The notes beneath the pieces were generated by a model. The model saw nothing but the letters and a program-made list of their open reading frames with translations. It had not been told where the DNA came from and made no database searches. From Pseudomonas sp. NC02 (GTDB lineage Bacteria; Pseudomonadota; Gammaproteobacteria; Pseudomonadales; Pseudomonadaceae), in contig NZ_CP025624.1 in assembly GCF_002874965.1 (NCBI RefSeq), positions 6,386,001 through 6,450,000 on the forward strand: a DNA stretch of 64,000 nucleotides. The letters run 5' to 3'. Each line of letters opens with the position of its first letter. Position 1 is the first letter of the stretch. Positions 1-7,485 of the stretch are shown here, piece by piece. The translations under genes were made by a program, and so were the position numbers.

Positions 1-247
1 ACACACCCAACTCATCGCCCACGACCGCAAGCGCCTGCACCTCTATCACAGCCTGCACCTGGTGGGCGACGAAAAGGAGCTGGCGGGCAACGAACAGATG
101 CTGCTCCACGTCGACCTCGCCGGGCCGCATTCCGCGCCGTTCAGCGAAGCGGTGCTGGGCAGGCTTGCCAGCATCAGCGCCGAACAAACCGACCTGCCGA
201 AGCCCGCCCTGCTCGGCCGCGTGATTGGACTGCCCCCCCAAAAATAA
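1..247 (+). CDS. cdhB: Thioesterase-like protein, C-terminal part (probable CdhB, carnitine catabolism)
   Basis: This is the last 81 codons of a gene that begins before the window; the reading frame starts at base 2 and ends with TAA at 245-247. The visible protein carries HDRKRLHLYHSLH and NEQMLLHVD, which resemble the end of the hotdog thioesterase encoded beside the carnitine dehydrogenase genes in pseudomonads (P. aeruginosa PA5385, cdhB). That enzyme is thought to hydrolyse betainyl-CoA made during carnitine breakdown. The next gene starts 9 bp downstream, so the two are probably co-transcribed. The family call comes from remembered similarity and context, because the catalytic half is outside the window. 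Confidence 0.65.
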   Translation, partial: HTQLIAHDRKRLHLYHSLHLVGDEKELAGNEQMLLHVDLAGPHSAPFSEAVLGRLASISAEQTDLPKPALLGRVIGLPPQK

Positions 248-256
248 GGAATCGCC

Positions 257-1417
257 ATGCAAACCGCCGCCGCTGTTGCCGACTTCCGTACTTACCCACT
301 GATCAGTGACCTGGCCGATGTGCAGGTGCACGGCGATCACCTCAGTGTGCGATGGGCCGATGGGCGGGTCAGCCCGTTTCATCACCAGTGGCTGCGGGAC
401 AACTGCCCGTGCCCTGTTTGCGTCTACAGCGTGACCCGTGAACAGGTGCTGGAAATCGTCGATGTGGACGAACACCTCACGGCCCTCAGTGCACGTATCG
501 ACCAGGGTCTGCTGACAGTGGAATGGAGCGGCGGGCATCGCAGCCAATACGATCCCGGATGGTTGCGGGCGCACGCCTACGACGATGAGTCCCGCGCCGA
601 ACGCCGGGCGGCCAAGCCGAAATCCCGGCTGTGGGACCACAGGTTCGAGCTGCCCGTATTCGACTACGCAGCGCTGATGGAAGACCCGAAAGCCCTGCTG
701 CAATGGCTGCTGGCCCTGCGTGACAGCGGCCTCACCCAAGTGCGCGGTGTGCCCACCGAACCTGGCTCGCTGGCGCTGATCGCCAAGCGCATTTCGTTCA
801 TCCGCGAGAGCAACTTCGGCGTGCTGTTCAACGTGCAGTCCAAGGCCGATGCCGACAGCAACGCCTACACGGCATTCAACCTGCCGCTGCACAGTGATTT
901 GCCGACGCGGGAGCTGCAACCCGGGCTGCAGTTCTTGCATTGCCTGGTGAACGACGCCGACGGGGGCGAGAGTATTTTTGTCGATGGTTTTGCGATTGCG
1001 CGGGCGCTGCGGGACGAAGATCCGGAAGCCTTTGGCGCGTTGTGTGAGATCCCGGTGGAGTTTCGCAACAAGGACCGTCACAGCGACTATCGCCGGCTGG
1101 CGCCGATCATCGCTCTGGATGCCTTGGGTGAAGTCGCCGAGATTCGCATGGCCAACTTTCTGCGCGGGCCGTTTGAGGCGCCTGCAGAGCAGATGCCGTT
1201 GCTCTATCGCGCCTATCGCCGGTTTATTGCGATGACCCGGGAAGAGCGTTTTCGGCTGGTCAAACGTCTGAATCCGGGCGAGCTGTGGTGCTTTGATAAT
1301 CGCCGGACCCTGCATGCGCGCAATGCGTTTGATCCGGCGTCCGGCGCGCGGCATTTCCAGGGCTGCTATATCGATCGGGATGAGTTGTTGTCGCGGATAT
1401 TGGTGTTGCAGCGGTAG
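257..1417 (+). CDS. Gamma-butyrobetaine hydroxylase (2-oxoglutarate dioxygenase)
   Basis: A 386-residue Fe(II)/2-oxoglutarate dioxygenase that should convert gamma-butyrobetaine to L-carnitine in the cytoplasm. The N-terminal domain has the zinc-site pattern of this family: Cys50, Cys52 and Cys55 (DNCPCPVC) plus His94. The double-stranded beta-helix core shows the iron ligands His212 and Asp214 (LHSD) and His353 (TLHARN), with Arg365 placed to bind 2-oxoglutarate. The length fits bacterial family members of about 383 residues. ATG 257 follows AAGGA with 7-nt spacing. It lies 9 bp after a carnitine-catabolism thioesterase, so butyrobetaine would feed straight into carnitine breakdown. A related trimethyllysine dioxygenase is less likely in this context. 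Confidence 0.88.
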   Translation: MQTAAAVADFRTYPLISDLADVQVHGDHLSVRWADGRVSPFHHQWLRDNCPCPVCVYSVTREQVLEIVDVDEHLTALSARIDQGLLTVEWSGGHRSQYDPGWLRAHAYDDESRAERRAAKPKSRLWDHRFELPVFDYAALMEDPKALLQWLLALRDSGLTQVRGVPTEPGSLALIAKRISFIRESNFGVLFNVQSKADADSNAYTAFNLPLHSDLPTRELQPGLQFLHCLVNDADGGESIFVDGFAIARALRDEDPEAFGALCEIPVEFRNKDRHSDYRRLAPIIALDALGEVAEIRMANFLRGPFEAPAEQMPLLYRAYRRFIAMTREERFRLVKRLNPGELWCFDNRRTLHARNAFDPASGARHFQGCYIDRDELLSRILVLQR

Positions 1418-1430
1418 ACCGAGGCTCCCC

Positions 1431-1516
1431 CTTCGCGAGCAAGCCCGCTCCCACATTTGACCGAGTTCCTCCTGAAAAAACGCGGTCAACTGTGGGAGCG
1501 GGCTTGCTCGCGAAGG
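1431..1516. repeat. REPIN, TGTGGGAG ends facing inward (type A)
   Basis: Two inverted copies of the REP unit CTTCGCGAGCAAGCCCGCTC flank a spacer that itself forms a TTGACCG/CGGTCAA hairpin. The spacer contains CTGAAAAAACGCGG, shared with the element at 2066-2156. The element lies 13 bp after the hydroxylase stop codon. Confidence 0.9.
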
Positions 1517-1546
1517 GGCCAGCAGCTTCACCTCAAATTTCAGCTC

Positions 1547-1583
1547 AAAAAAAGCCCCGATCCAGCCGTGACAGGATCGGGGC
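1547..1583 (-). terminator. Rho-independent terminator on the minus strand with no assigned gene
   Basis: Arms GCCCCGATCC (1554-1563) and GGATCGGGGC (1574-1583) form a 10-bp stem. The seven A residues at 1547-1553 become a T-tract on the minus strand; the plus strand has none. No minus-strand gene ends here. The nearest is gbdR, which stops at 2168 with a REPIN and a plus-strand gene between. The terminator could end an unannotated small RNA transcribed from about 1600-1700, or gbdR read-through. The rest of 1418-1796 holds a REPIN and the upstream region of the next gene. Confidence 0.6.
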
Positions 1584-1796
1584 AGAGTGCTTTGTGTGAG
1601 CGGCGCATCCCGAGGGTGACCAAACCTTCAAGCTGCTTGCTTGATGCCAGTGTGCACACTCCCCTGCCTTGCGAGTTAGCCGAAAACGACCTGTTCATAG
1701 GTGTGCCGGACATTCATGCATTCAGGCCTTGCCGACTCGGTGATGGCCTACCAGAATCGACTTCAATCCCCCGCTCCCCTAACAAGGATTAACGTC

Positions 1797-2060
1797 ATGA
1801 TGCACGCGGATTTGATTGACCAGGATGACCTGCTGGGCCAGCTGCGGTCGTTGGGTTTCGAGGTGTCCAGCGGCGCTACCGCCGAGCAGGCTTGCGAGTG
1901 TGCGGTGCGCGGCTTGAGCGCGGCGCGGGCCAAGGCGCTCAAGGGTATGGTTGAGCAGATGTACACCGGCAGCGCGACGATCTTGCCGGCGGTGAGGCAG
2001 GCGATCGACAAGCAGTTGTTGCCGGCGCTGGTGCAATTTCGGCAGAACTCTGGCGCCTGA
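1797..2060 (+). CDS. Conserved small protein of unknown function, 87 aa
   Basis: A small cytoplasmic, largely helical protein with no signal peptide or membrane segment. I do not recognise a domain. The two cysteines (QACECAV, near residues 33-35) and an alanine-rich helix are its only marked features. ATG 1797 is preceded by AAGGA at 1784-1788, a good spacing of 8 nt. It lies between the gamma-butyrobetaine hydroxylase and gbdR, and a small unknown gene occupies the same place next to gbdR in P. aeruginosa, so a link to quaternary-amine catabolism is possible but unproven. Similar REPINs lie on both sides of it (1431-1516 and 2066-2156). Confidence 0.7.
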   Translation: MMHADLIDQDDLLGQLRSLGFEVSSGATAEQACECAVRGLSAARAKALKGMVEQMYTGSATILPAVRQAIDKQLLPALVQFRQNSGA

Positions 2061-2065
2061 TATAC

Positions 2066-2156
2066 CGCATTCGCGAGCAAGCCCGCTCCCACATTCGACC
2101 GCGTTCCTACTGAAAAAACGCGGTCAAGTGTGGGAGCGGGCTTGCTCGCGAATGCA
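2066..2156. repeat. REPIN, type A
   Basis: Inverted REP units (CGCATTCGCGAGCAAGCCCG and its mirror) lie around a spacer starting CGACCGCGTTCCTACTG. Read in reverse complement, the element at 3701-3790 has the same spacer with one base change, so the two are long inverted copies on either side of gbdR. Confidence 0.9.
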
Positions 2157-2167
2157 GGCGACTCGGT

Positions 2168-3271
2168 CTAAAGCCTTACACTCGCGAAAGTCGACTCATT
2201 CCTGGCCTGGCTCAACGCCGACAACGGCCCGGACAACGGTGACAACACCAGCGCCTGCGGAATCGGCATCATCGCCACCTGCTGCGTGGTGTTGGAACCC
2301 ACACGCTCATCCCGCGGCGGAATGCCGAAGTATTCGCGGTAGCACTTGGAGAAGTGCGGCGTGGAGACAAACCCGCACACCGACGCCACTTCGATGATCG
2401 ACATCGGCGTTTGCTTGAGCAACTGCCGCGCACGGATCAGGCGCAACTTGAGGTAGTAGCGCGACGGCGAACAGTGCAGGTATTTCTGGAACAAGCGCTC
2501 CAGCTGACGCCGGGACACCGCTACGTACACCGCCAGTTCATCGAGGTCGATCGGCTCTTCCAGGTTGGCCTCCATCAGCGCGACGATTTCCTGCAACTTC
2601 GGCTGGTTGGTGCCAAGCATGTGCTTGAGCGGCACACGCTGGTGATCCTGTTCGTTGCGGATGCGCTCGTACACAAACATCTCGGAGATCGCCGCCGACA
2701 ACTCACGGCCGTGGTCGCGGCTGATCAGGTGCAGCATCATGTCCAGCGGCGCGGTGCCGCCGGAGCTGGTGAAGCGGTTGCGGTCGAGGGTGAACAGGCG
2801 TGTGCTCATGGCCACGCGGGGAAAGGCTTCCTGCATCGACGCCAGGCATTCCCAGTGCACGCTGCAATCAAACCCGTCCAGCAGGCCGGCGCAGGCCAGG
2901 GCCCAGCTGCCGGTGCACACCGCGCCAAGGCGACGGGATTGGCGCGCCTGGCTTTGCAGCCACGACACATGTTCACGGGTCACGGTGCGCTGGATACCCA
3001 CGCCGCCACAGACGATCACGGTGTCCAGGGCCGGGGCTTTGTGCATGGAAGCATCGGGGGTGATTTGCAGACCGTCGCTGGCCCACACCTGGTTTCCGTC
3101 CACACTCAACGTCGTCCAGCGATACAGCTCGCGGCCGGAGAGTTGGTTGGCCATGCGCAGGGGTTCGACTGCGGAGGCCAGGGAAATCAGCGTGAAATTG
3201 TCCAGCAGCAAAAAGCCGATGGATTGAGGCGCACGGTTCTGGGGTTGAGCCCCGGAGTTGAACGACGTCAT
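2168..3271 (-). CDS. gbdR: AraC-family activator of glycine betaine and dimethylglycine catabolism
   Basis: A 367-residue regulator, the same length as P. aeruginosa GbdR (PA5380). Residues about 17-190 form a DJ-1/PfpI (class I glutamine amidotransferase-like) domain with the elbow GAVCTGSWALA. Residues about 230-330 form the AraC DNA-binding domain, with helices around SRRQLERLF and EVASVCGFVSTPHFSK. GbdR senses glycine betaine and dimethylglycine and switches on choline import and betaine demethylation genes. The start at 3271 is preceded on its strand by GAGGAG. It is followed on the genome by sdaB and cbcXWV, the known neighbours of gbdR, which makes the assignment firm. It is bracketed by inverted copies of one REPIN. 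Confidence 0.93.
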   Translation of the reverse strand: MTSFNSGAQPQNRAPQSIGFLLLDNFTLISLASAVEPLRMANQLSGRELYRWTTLSVDGNQVWASDGLQITPDASMHKAPALDTVIVCGGVGIQRTVTREHVSWLQSQARQSRRLGAVCTGSWALACAGLLDGFDCSVHWECLASMQEAFPRVAMSTRLFTLDRNRFTSSGGTAPLDMMLHLISRDHGRELSAAISEMFVYERIRNEQDHQRVPLKHMLGTNQPKLQEIVALMEANLEEPIDLDELAVYVAVSRRQLERLFQKYLHCSPSRYYLKLRLIRARQLLKQTPMSIIEVASVCGFVSTPHFSKCYREYFGIPPRDERVGSNTTQQVAMMPIPQALVLSPLSGPLSALSQARNESTFASVRL

Positions 3272-3811
3272 CGCGGTATCTCCTCACACAAAGCGGGTGA
3301 TGGCCTCAGGCGAGGCTCTTGTTATTGCACTCATCGCCTTAAGGAAACTCCTATGGTGAGAGGCTTTGTATTGATAGAGCAAATGCCATGCCTAAAGTTG
3401 AATGCGTATTCAATAACTCCTGAAAACGACCTCATGACGTGTCTATATAAGCCCGCGCATGGAGTGGGGGATATGACCCAGAAAAGACGTGAGAGAACGC
3501 AGGCTCAAGGTGTGTGAGCAGATCGGTAGCACTTGTGGGAAGGGAGAGAAACGACGTGGGAAAAGTCTGTCACCACAAGCACGGGTGACCGATGGTCATG
3601 AGGGGAAATCGTTCGGGAGCTACTTATCTAATTGCGACGCGCTAAAAGGTGGCGCTTTTGGTTCTGGTGTTCACTTTATGAGCAGTGTTGCCCGGTCTAC
3701 CGCATTCGCGAGCAAGCCCGCTCCCACACTTGACCGCGTTTTTTCAGTAGGAACTCGGTCGAATGTGGGAGCGGGCTTGCTCGCGAATGCAGGCGACGCG
3801 GTCTTTCCGGA
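3272..3811. other. 540-bp non-coding region between gbdR and the end of sdaB
   Basis: I see no convincing gene here. It must hold the gbdR promoter; an AT-rich TATATA lies at 3444-3449 on the minus strand, but no good -35 box matches it. GAAAACGACCT at 3422-3432 also occurs at 1682-1692. A REPIN fills 3701-3790. Reading frames through 3489-3700 look like chance. Confidence 0.5.
3701..3790. repeat. REPIN, type A (inverted copy of 2066-2156)
   Basis: REP units CGCATTCGCGAGCAAGCCCG and mirror. The spacer is the reverse complement of the one at 2066-2156 with a single substitution. It lies 21 bp before the sdaB stop codon. Confidence 0.9.
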
Positions 3812-5188
3812 TCAACACTCCACCGCACTCACCGCCAACCCACCCCGCGATGTTTCCTTGTACTTGTCATGCATATCCGCCCCGGTATCGCGCATGGTGC
3901 GGATCACCCGGTCCAGCGAGATGAAGTGCTGGCCATCCCCCCGCAGCGCCATCTGCGCCGCGTTGATCGCCTTCACCGCGGCAATCGCATTACGCTCGAT
4001 GCACGGCACCTGCACCAGCCCGCCTACCGGGTCGCAGGTCAGGCCGAGGTTGTGTTCCAGGCCAATCTCCGCCGCGTTGCACAATTGCTCCGGCGTCGCA
4101 CCGAGGATCTCCGCCAACCCCGCCGCCGCCATGGCGCACGCCGAGCCGACTTCACCCTGGCAGCCGACTTCGGCACCCGAGATCGACGCGTTTTTCTTAC
4201 ACAGGATGCCCACCGCCGCCGCGCCGAGGAAATAGTCGACCACGTTGGCCTCGGTCACTTCTTCGCTGAACTTCATGAAGTAGTGCAGCACCGCCGGGAT
4301 GATCCCCGCCGCGCCGTTGGTCGGTGCCGTGACCATGCGCCCGCCGGCGGCGTTTTCTTCATTCACCGCCAGGGCGAACAGGTTGACCCATTCCATCGCG
4401 CTCAAGGTCGAGCCGATCACATTCGGCTTGCCCAGCTCCTGCAAGCTGCGGTGCAACTTGGCTGCACGGCGCCTTACATTGAGGCCGCCGGGAAGGATGC
4501 CTTCGTGCTTTAGGCCTTGCTCCACGCAATCCTGCATGGCGCGCCAGAGCTTCATCAGGCCGCTGCGGATTTCTTCTTCCGAGCGCCAGGTTTTTTCGTT
4601 CGCCAACATCAGCTCAGCGACGCGCAGGTTGTGGGTCTTGCACAGCTGCAGCAGTTCCACCGCACTGGAAAAATCATAGGGCAGCTCGGTGCGGTCCATG
4701 TCCGCCACGCCGCTGTTGGCCTGGGCTTCATCCACCACGAATCCGCCGCCCACCGAGTAGTAGGTGTCGCGGTGCAGCTCGCCGTTATCACCGAACACCA
4801 CCAGGGTCATGGCATTAGGGTGGAACGGCAGGTTTTCGTCGATCAGGCGCATGTCCCGCGCCCATAAGAAAGGCACCGGCAAACGTGCGTCCAGCAGCAG
4901 GGTGTTGGTCTCGCGCAGGGTTTCGATGCGGATGCCGATCTGTGACGGATCGATCGCGTCCGGCCACTCGCCCATCAGGCCCATGATCACCGCGTTGTCG
5001 CTGCCGTGACCGATGCCCGTGGCCGATAAGGAGCCATACAGCTGAACTTCGACGCGCCTGACTTGTTCCAACACATCACGTTCACGTAATCCTTGAACGA
5101 ACAACGCCGCGGCGCGCATGGGGCCGACGGTGTGAGAACTCGAAGGCCCAATGCCGATCTTGAACAGGTCGAAAACGCTGATAGCCAT
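3812..5188 (-). CDS. sdaB: L-serine dehydratase, [4Fe-4S] type
   Basis: A 458-residue single-chain L-serine deaminase that turns serine into pyruvate and ammonia in the cytosol, the last step of betaine-derived carbon use. The N-terminal beta domain has the conserved GPSSSHTVGPMRAA at residues 14-27. The alpha domain supplies the iron-sulfur ligands Cys343, Cys385 and Cys396, at the same numbers as in the Legionella enzyme. The chain also ends in Cys458, as in the Legionella enzyme, whose tail cysteine reaches into the active site. It lies between gbdR and cbcX as in P. aeruginosa (PA5379), where GbdR controls it. The start at 5188 is a good fit to the family N-terminus (MAISVFDLFKIGIGPSSSHT). 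Confidence 0.95.
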   Translation of the reverse strand: MAISVFDLFKIGIGPSSSHTVGPMRAAALFVQGLRERDVLEQVRRVEVQLYGSLSATGIGHGSDNAVIMGLMGEWPDAIDPSQIGIRIETLRETNTLLLDARLPVPFLWARDMRLIDENLPFHPNAMTLVVFGDNGELHRDTYYSVGGGFVVDEAQANSGVADMDRTELPYDFSSAVELLQLCKTHNLRVAELMLANEKTWRSEEEIRSGLMKLWRAMQDCVEQGLKHEGILPGGLNVRRRAAKLHRSLQELGKPNVIGSTLSAMEWVNLFALAVNEENAAGGRMVTAPTNGAAGIIPAVLHYFMKFSEEVTEANVVDYFLGAAAVGILCKKNASISGAEVGCQGEVGSACAMAAAGLAEILGATPEQLCNAAEIGLEHNLGLTCDPVGGLVQVPCIERNAIAAVKAINAAQMALRGDGQHFISLDRVIRTMRDTGADMHDKYKETSRGGLAVSAVEC

Positions 5189-5624
5189 TGCCGTGAAACT
5201 CCTCGATGAGCACAGGCCAGGCGCACATAACGCCTGGTGACGGAGCTGCTACGCTCATGTCGCAATCCGCCCAGATGCGGCCATCATCAAGCTTTTGCTG
5301 GCGCTCACGGCGTCTCACACCGACGTACCCATGCTCATCAGCGCCGCTGTTGTGGAAGGCGACGTTTTGGCCGTTTTTTGCGGTGCAGATCGGTAAAAAG
5401 TGCAGTTTTGCCGTGGAAAAAATCTGTAAGCGACGTCACCGACACTGGATACGACCATCCCTGTACTGGATACGACGCCCCCTGTAGGCGTCAGATTTTC
5501 ACTGGTACATGATCAGTCTCGACTCGTTTGCACAGTTGCGTGGCAGAGCTGTGCCGCACGCCCAACCGCAACACCTATAAGCGCGGTGTTATTGCCGCCA
5601 GAAAAACACCAGGAGTCCACCCCC
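5189..5624. other. Divergent control region between sdaB and cbcX
   Basis: A 436-bp gap with no gene. It must carry the promoters of sdaB (leftward) and cbcXWV (rightward), both expected to answer to GbdR. The clearest structure is a pair of 21-bp direct repeats at 5444-5485. The cbcX ribosome site AGGAG is at 5611-5615. Confidence 0.6.
5444..5485. promoter_or_regulatory. Two 21-bp direct repeats, candidate activator site upstream of cbcX
   Basis: ACTGGATACGAC at 5444 is repeated at 5465, and each is followed by a nine-base segment ending CCCTGT. The 21-bp period places both copies on the same face of the helix, the usual arrangement for AraC-family activators. The pair lies about 140 bp before the cbcX start. 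Assignment to GbdR is an inference from context. Confidence 0.45.
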
Positions 5625-6572
5625 ATGAAAGGTTCCCCGTCGTTGTTGTTGGCCGCCATGCTGAGTCTGCCAGTCGTGGCTCACGCTGCAGAACCGGCGC
5701 AATGCCAGACCGTCAACTTCTCCGATGTCGGCTGGACCGACATCACCGTCACCACGGCCACCACCAGCGAAGTCCTCAAGGGCCTCGGCTACAAACCCCG
5801 CACCACGATGATTTCAGTACCCGTGACCTACAAGTCCCTGGCCGACGGCAAGAACATGGACATCTTCCTCGGCAACTGGATGCCGACCATGGAAAACGAC
5901 ATCAAGCAGTACCGTGATGCCGGCACCGTGGAAACCGTGCGCGCCAACCTGGAAAACGCCAAGTACACCCTGGCCGTACCGGAAGCGCTGTACAACAAGG
6001 GCCTGAAAGACTTCGCCGACATCGTCAAATTCAAGGATGAGCTGGGCGGCAAGATCTACGGGATCGAGCCGGGCAACGACGGCAACCGGACCATCCAGAC
6101 CCTCATCGACAAGGACGCTTTCGGCCTGAAAACCGCCGGCTTCAAAGTGGTCGAATCCAGCGAAGCCGGGATGCTTTCGCAGGTGGAACGCGCCACCAAG
6201 CGCGACCAGGCCATCGTGTTCCTCGGCTGGGAACCGCACCCGATGAACACCCGCTTCAAGATGAAGTACCTGACCGGGGGTGATGATTCATTCGGCCCCA
6301 ACTACGGCCAGGCCACCATCTACACCAACGTCCGCAAGGGCTACACCCAGGAATGCAGCAACGTGGGCCAGTTGCTGAAAAACCTGTCGTTCACCCTGAA
6401 CATGGAAAGCACCCTGATGGGTAATGTCCTGGACGACAAAATGAAGCCTGACGCCGCCGCCAAGGCATGGCTGAAGAAGAACCCGCAAGTGCTCGACACC
6501 TGGCTCGCCGGTGTCACCACGGTCGATGGCAAACCAGGATTGGAGGCCGTCAAAGCTTACCTCGCCAAGTAA
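5625..6572 (+). CDS. cbcX: Choline-binding periplasmic protein of the choline ABC importer
   Basis: A 315-residue solute-binding protein (ChoX/CbcX) that captures choline in the periplasm for CbcWV. A signal peptide ends at about residue 21 (VVAHA, then AEP). Aromatic residues that would cage the quaternary amine are visible: Trp37 (DVGWTD), Trp85 (GNWMP) and Trp202 (GWEPHP), with the loop EPGNDGN at 148-154. ATG 5625 has AGGAG nine bases upstream; an in-frame upstream start would destroy the signal peptide. It is first in the operon cbcXWV and is followed by a hairpin that may raise its level over the membrane parts. This matches P. aeruginosa PA5378. Confidence 0.94.
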   Translation: MKGSPSLLLAAMLSLPVVAHAAEPAQCQTVNFSDVGWTDITVTTATTSEVLKGLGYKPRTTMISVPVTYKSLADGKNMDIFLGNWMPTMENDIKQYRDAGTVETVRANLENAKYTLAVPEALYNKGLKDFADIVKFKDELGGKIYGIEPGNDGNRTIQTLIDKDAFGLKTAGFKVVESSEAGMLSQVERATKRDQAIVFLGWEPHPMNTRFKMKYLTGGDDSFGPNYGQATIYTNVRKGYTQECSNVGQLLKNLSFTLNMESTLMGNVLDDKMKPDAAAKAWLKKNPQVLDTWLAGVTTVDGKPGLEAVKAYLAK

Positions 6573-6580
6573 CCGCTGAC

Positions 6581-6612
6581 CCCGGGCCGGTACGCTGGCC
6601 CGGGATGTTTTT
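6581..6612 (+). terminator. Intra-operon hairpin between cbcX and cbcW
   Basis: CCCGGGCC (6581-6588) pairs with GGCCCGGG (6597-6604) and is followed by ATG and a run of five T. It resembles a weak terminator or an mRNA-stabilising hairpin. Such elements often give a binding-protein gene more transcript than the permease and ATPase genes after it. Confidence 0.6.
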
Positions 6613-6639
6613 CCTCTTCGCATGTGGACATTCACTACC

Positions 6640-7485
6640 ATGCTGACTGAACATAAAATCCCGCTAGGCCAGTACATCGCTGCCTTCGTTGAGTGGTTGA
6701 CCCAACACGGGGCCGCCTACTTCGACGCAATCGCATCGACCCTGGAAACGATGATCCACGGCGTGACGTTCGCGCTGACCTGGTTCAATCCACTGGCATT
6801 GATCGGTCTGATTGCGCTGCTCGCTCACTTCATTCAACGCAAATGGGGCCTGACCGTTTTTGTCATCGCCTCCTTCCTGCTGATCCTCAACCTGGGGTAC
6901 TGGCAGGAAACCATGGAGACCCTGGCGCAAGTGCTGTTCGCCACCCTGGTCTGCGTGGTGATCGGGGTGCCGCTGGGCATTGTTGCCGCGCACAAACCGA
7001 TGTTCTACACCCTGATGCGGCCGGTGCTCGATCTGATGCAGACCGTACCGACCTTCGTCTACCTCATCCCTACCCTGACCCTCTTCGGGCTGGGTGTGGT
7101 GCCCGGGCTGATTTCCACGGTGGTGTTTGCGATTGCCGCGCCTATCCGTCTGACTTACCTGGGTATCCGTGATGTGCCGCAAGAGTTGATGGACGCCGGC
7201 AAGGCCTTTGGCTGCTCGCGCCGTCAGTTGCTCTCGCGGATCGAACTGCCCCACGCCATGCCGAGCATCGCCGCCGGCATTACCCAATGCATCATGCTGT
7301 CGTTGTCGATGGTGGTGATCGCGGCCCTGGTGGGCGCCGACGGCCTCGGCAAACCGGTGGTCAACGCGCTGAACACCGCCGACATCGCCCTGGGCTTTGA
7401 AGCCGGCCTGGCGATCGTACTGCTGGCCATCATGCTCGACCGCATCTGCAAACAACCCGACGCCAAAGTAGGGGGTGATGCATGA
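6640..7485 (+). CDS. cbcW: Choline ABC transporter permease
   Basis: A 281-residue inner-membrane permease of the ABC quaternary-amine (ProW/OpuAB) family. About six to eight hydrophobic segments are visible. The region PQELMDAGKAFGCSRRQLL (near residues 180-200) is the EAA loop that docks on the ATPase. ATG 6640 gives an N-terminus MLTEHKIPLG of the family length; ATG 6622, six codons earlier, is possible and neither has a strong ribosome site. The last four bases overlap the start of cbcV (ATGA), which shows translational coupling. With CbcX and CbcV it imports choline. Confidence 0.92.
   Translation: MLTEHKIPLGQYIAAFVEWLTQHGAAYFDAIASTLETMIHGVTFALTWFNPLALIGLIALLAHFIQRKWGLTVFVIASFLLILNLGYWQETMETLAQVLFATLVCVVIGVPLGIVAAHKPMFYTLMRPVLDLMQTVPTFVYLIPTLTLFGLGVVPGLISTVVFAIAAPIRLTYLGIRDVPQELMDAGKAFGCSRRQLLSRIELPHAMPSIAAGITQCIMLSLSMVVIAALVGADGLGKPVVNALNTADIALGFEAGLAIVLLAIMLDRICKQPDAKVGGDA

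Noticed and set aside
1457..1792. Plus-strand frame of 111 codons in the gap after the hydroxylase
   Set aside because: It reads through a REPIN and the orphan terminator hairpin and has no ribosome site.
2354..3517. Long plus-strand open frame of 387 codons opposite gbdR
   Set aside because: It is the mirror of gbdR with a His/Gln/Arg-rich composition and no ribosome site. gbdR has clear domains.
1431..3790. REPIN clusters as a possible CRISPR array or insertion sequence ends
   Set aside because: Units are palindromic pairs scattered singly between genes, with no regular spacers, no cas genes and no transposase.
3489..4235. Plus-strand frame crossing the gbdR-sdaB gap into sdaB
   Set aside because: It runs through a REPIN and the antisense of sdaB, with no ribosome site and no family likeness.
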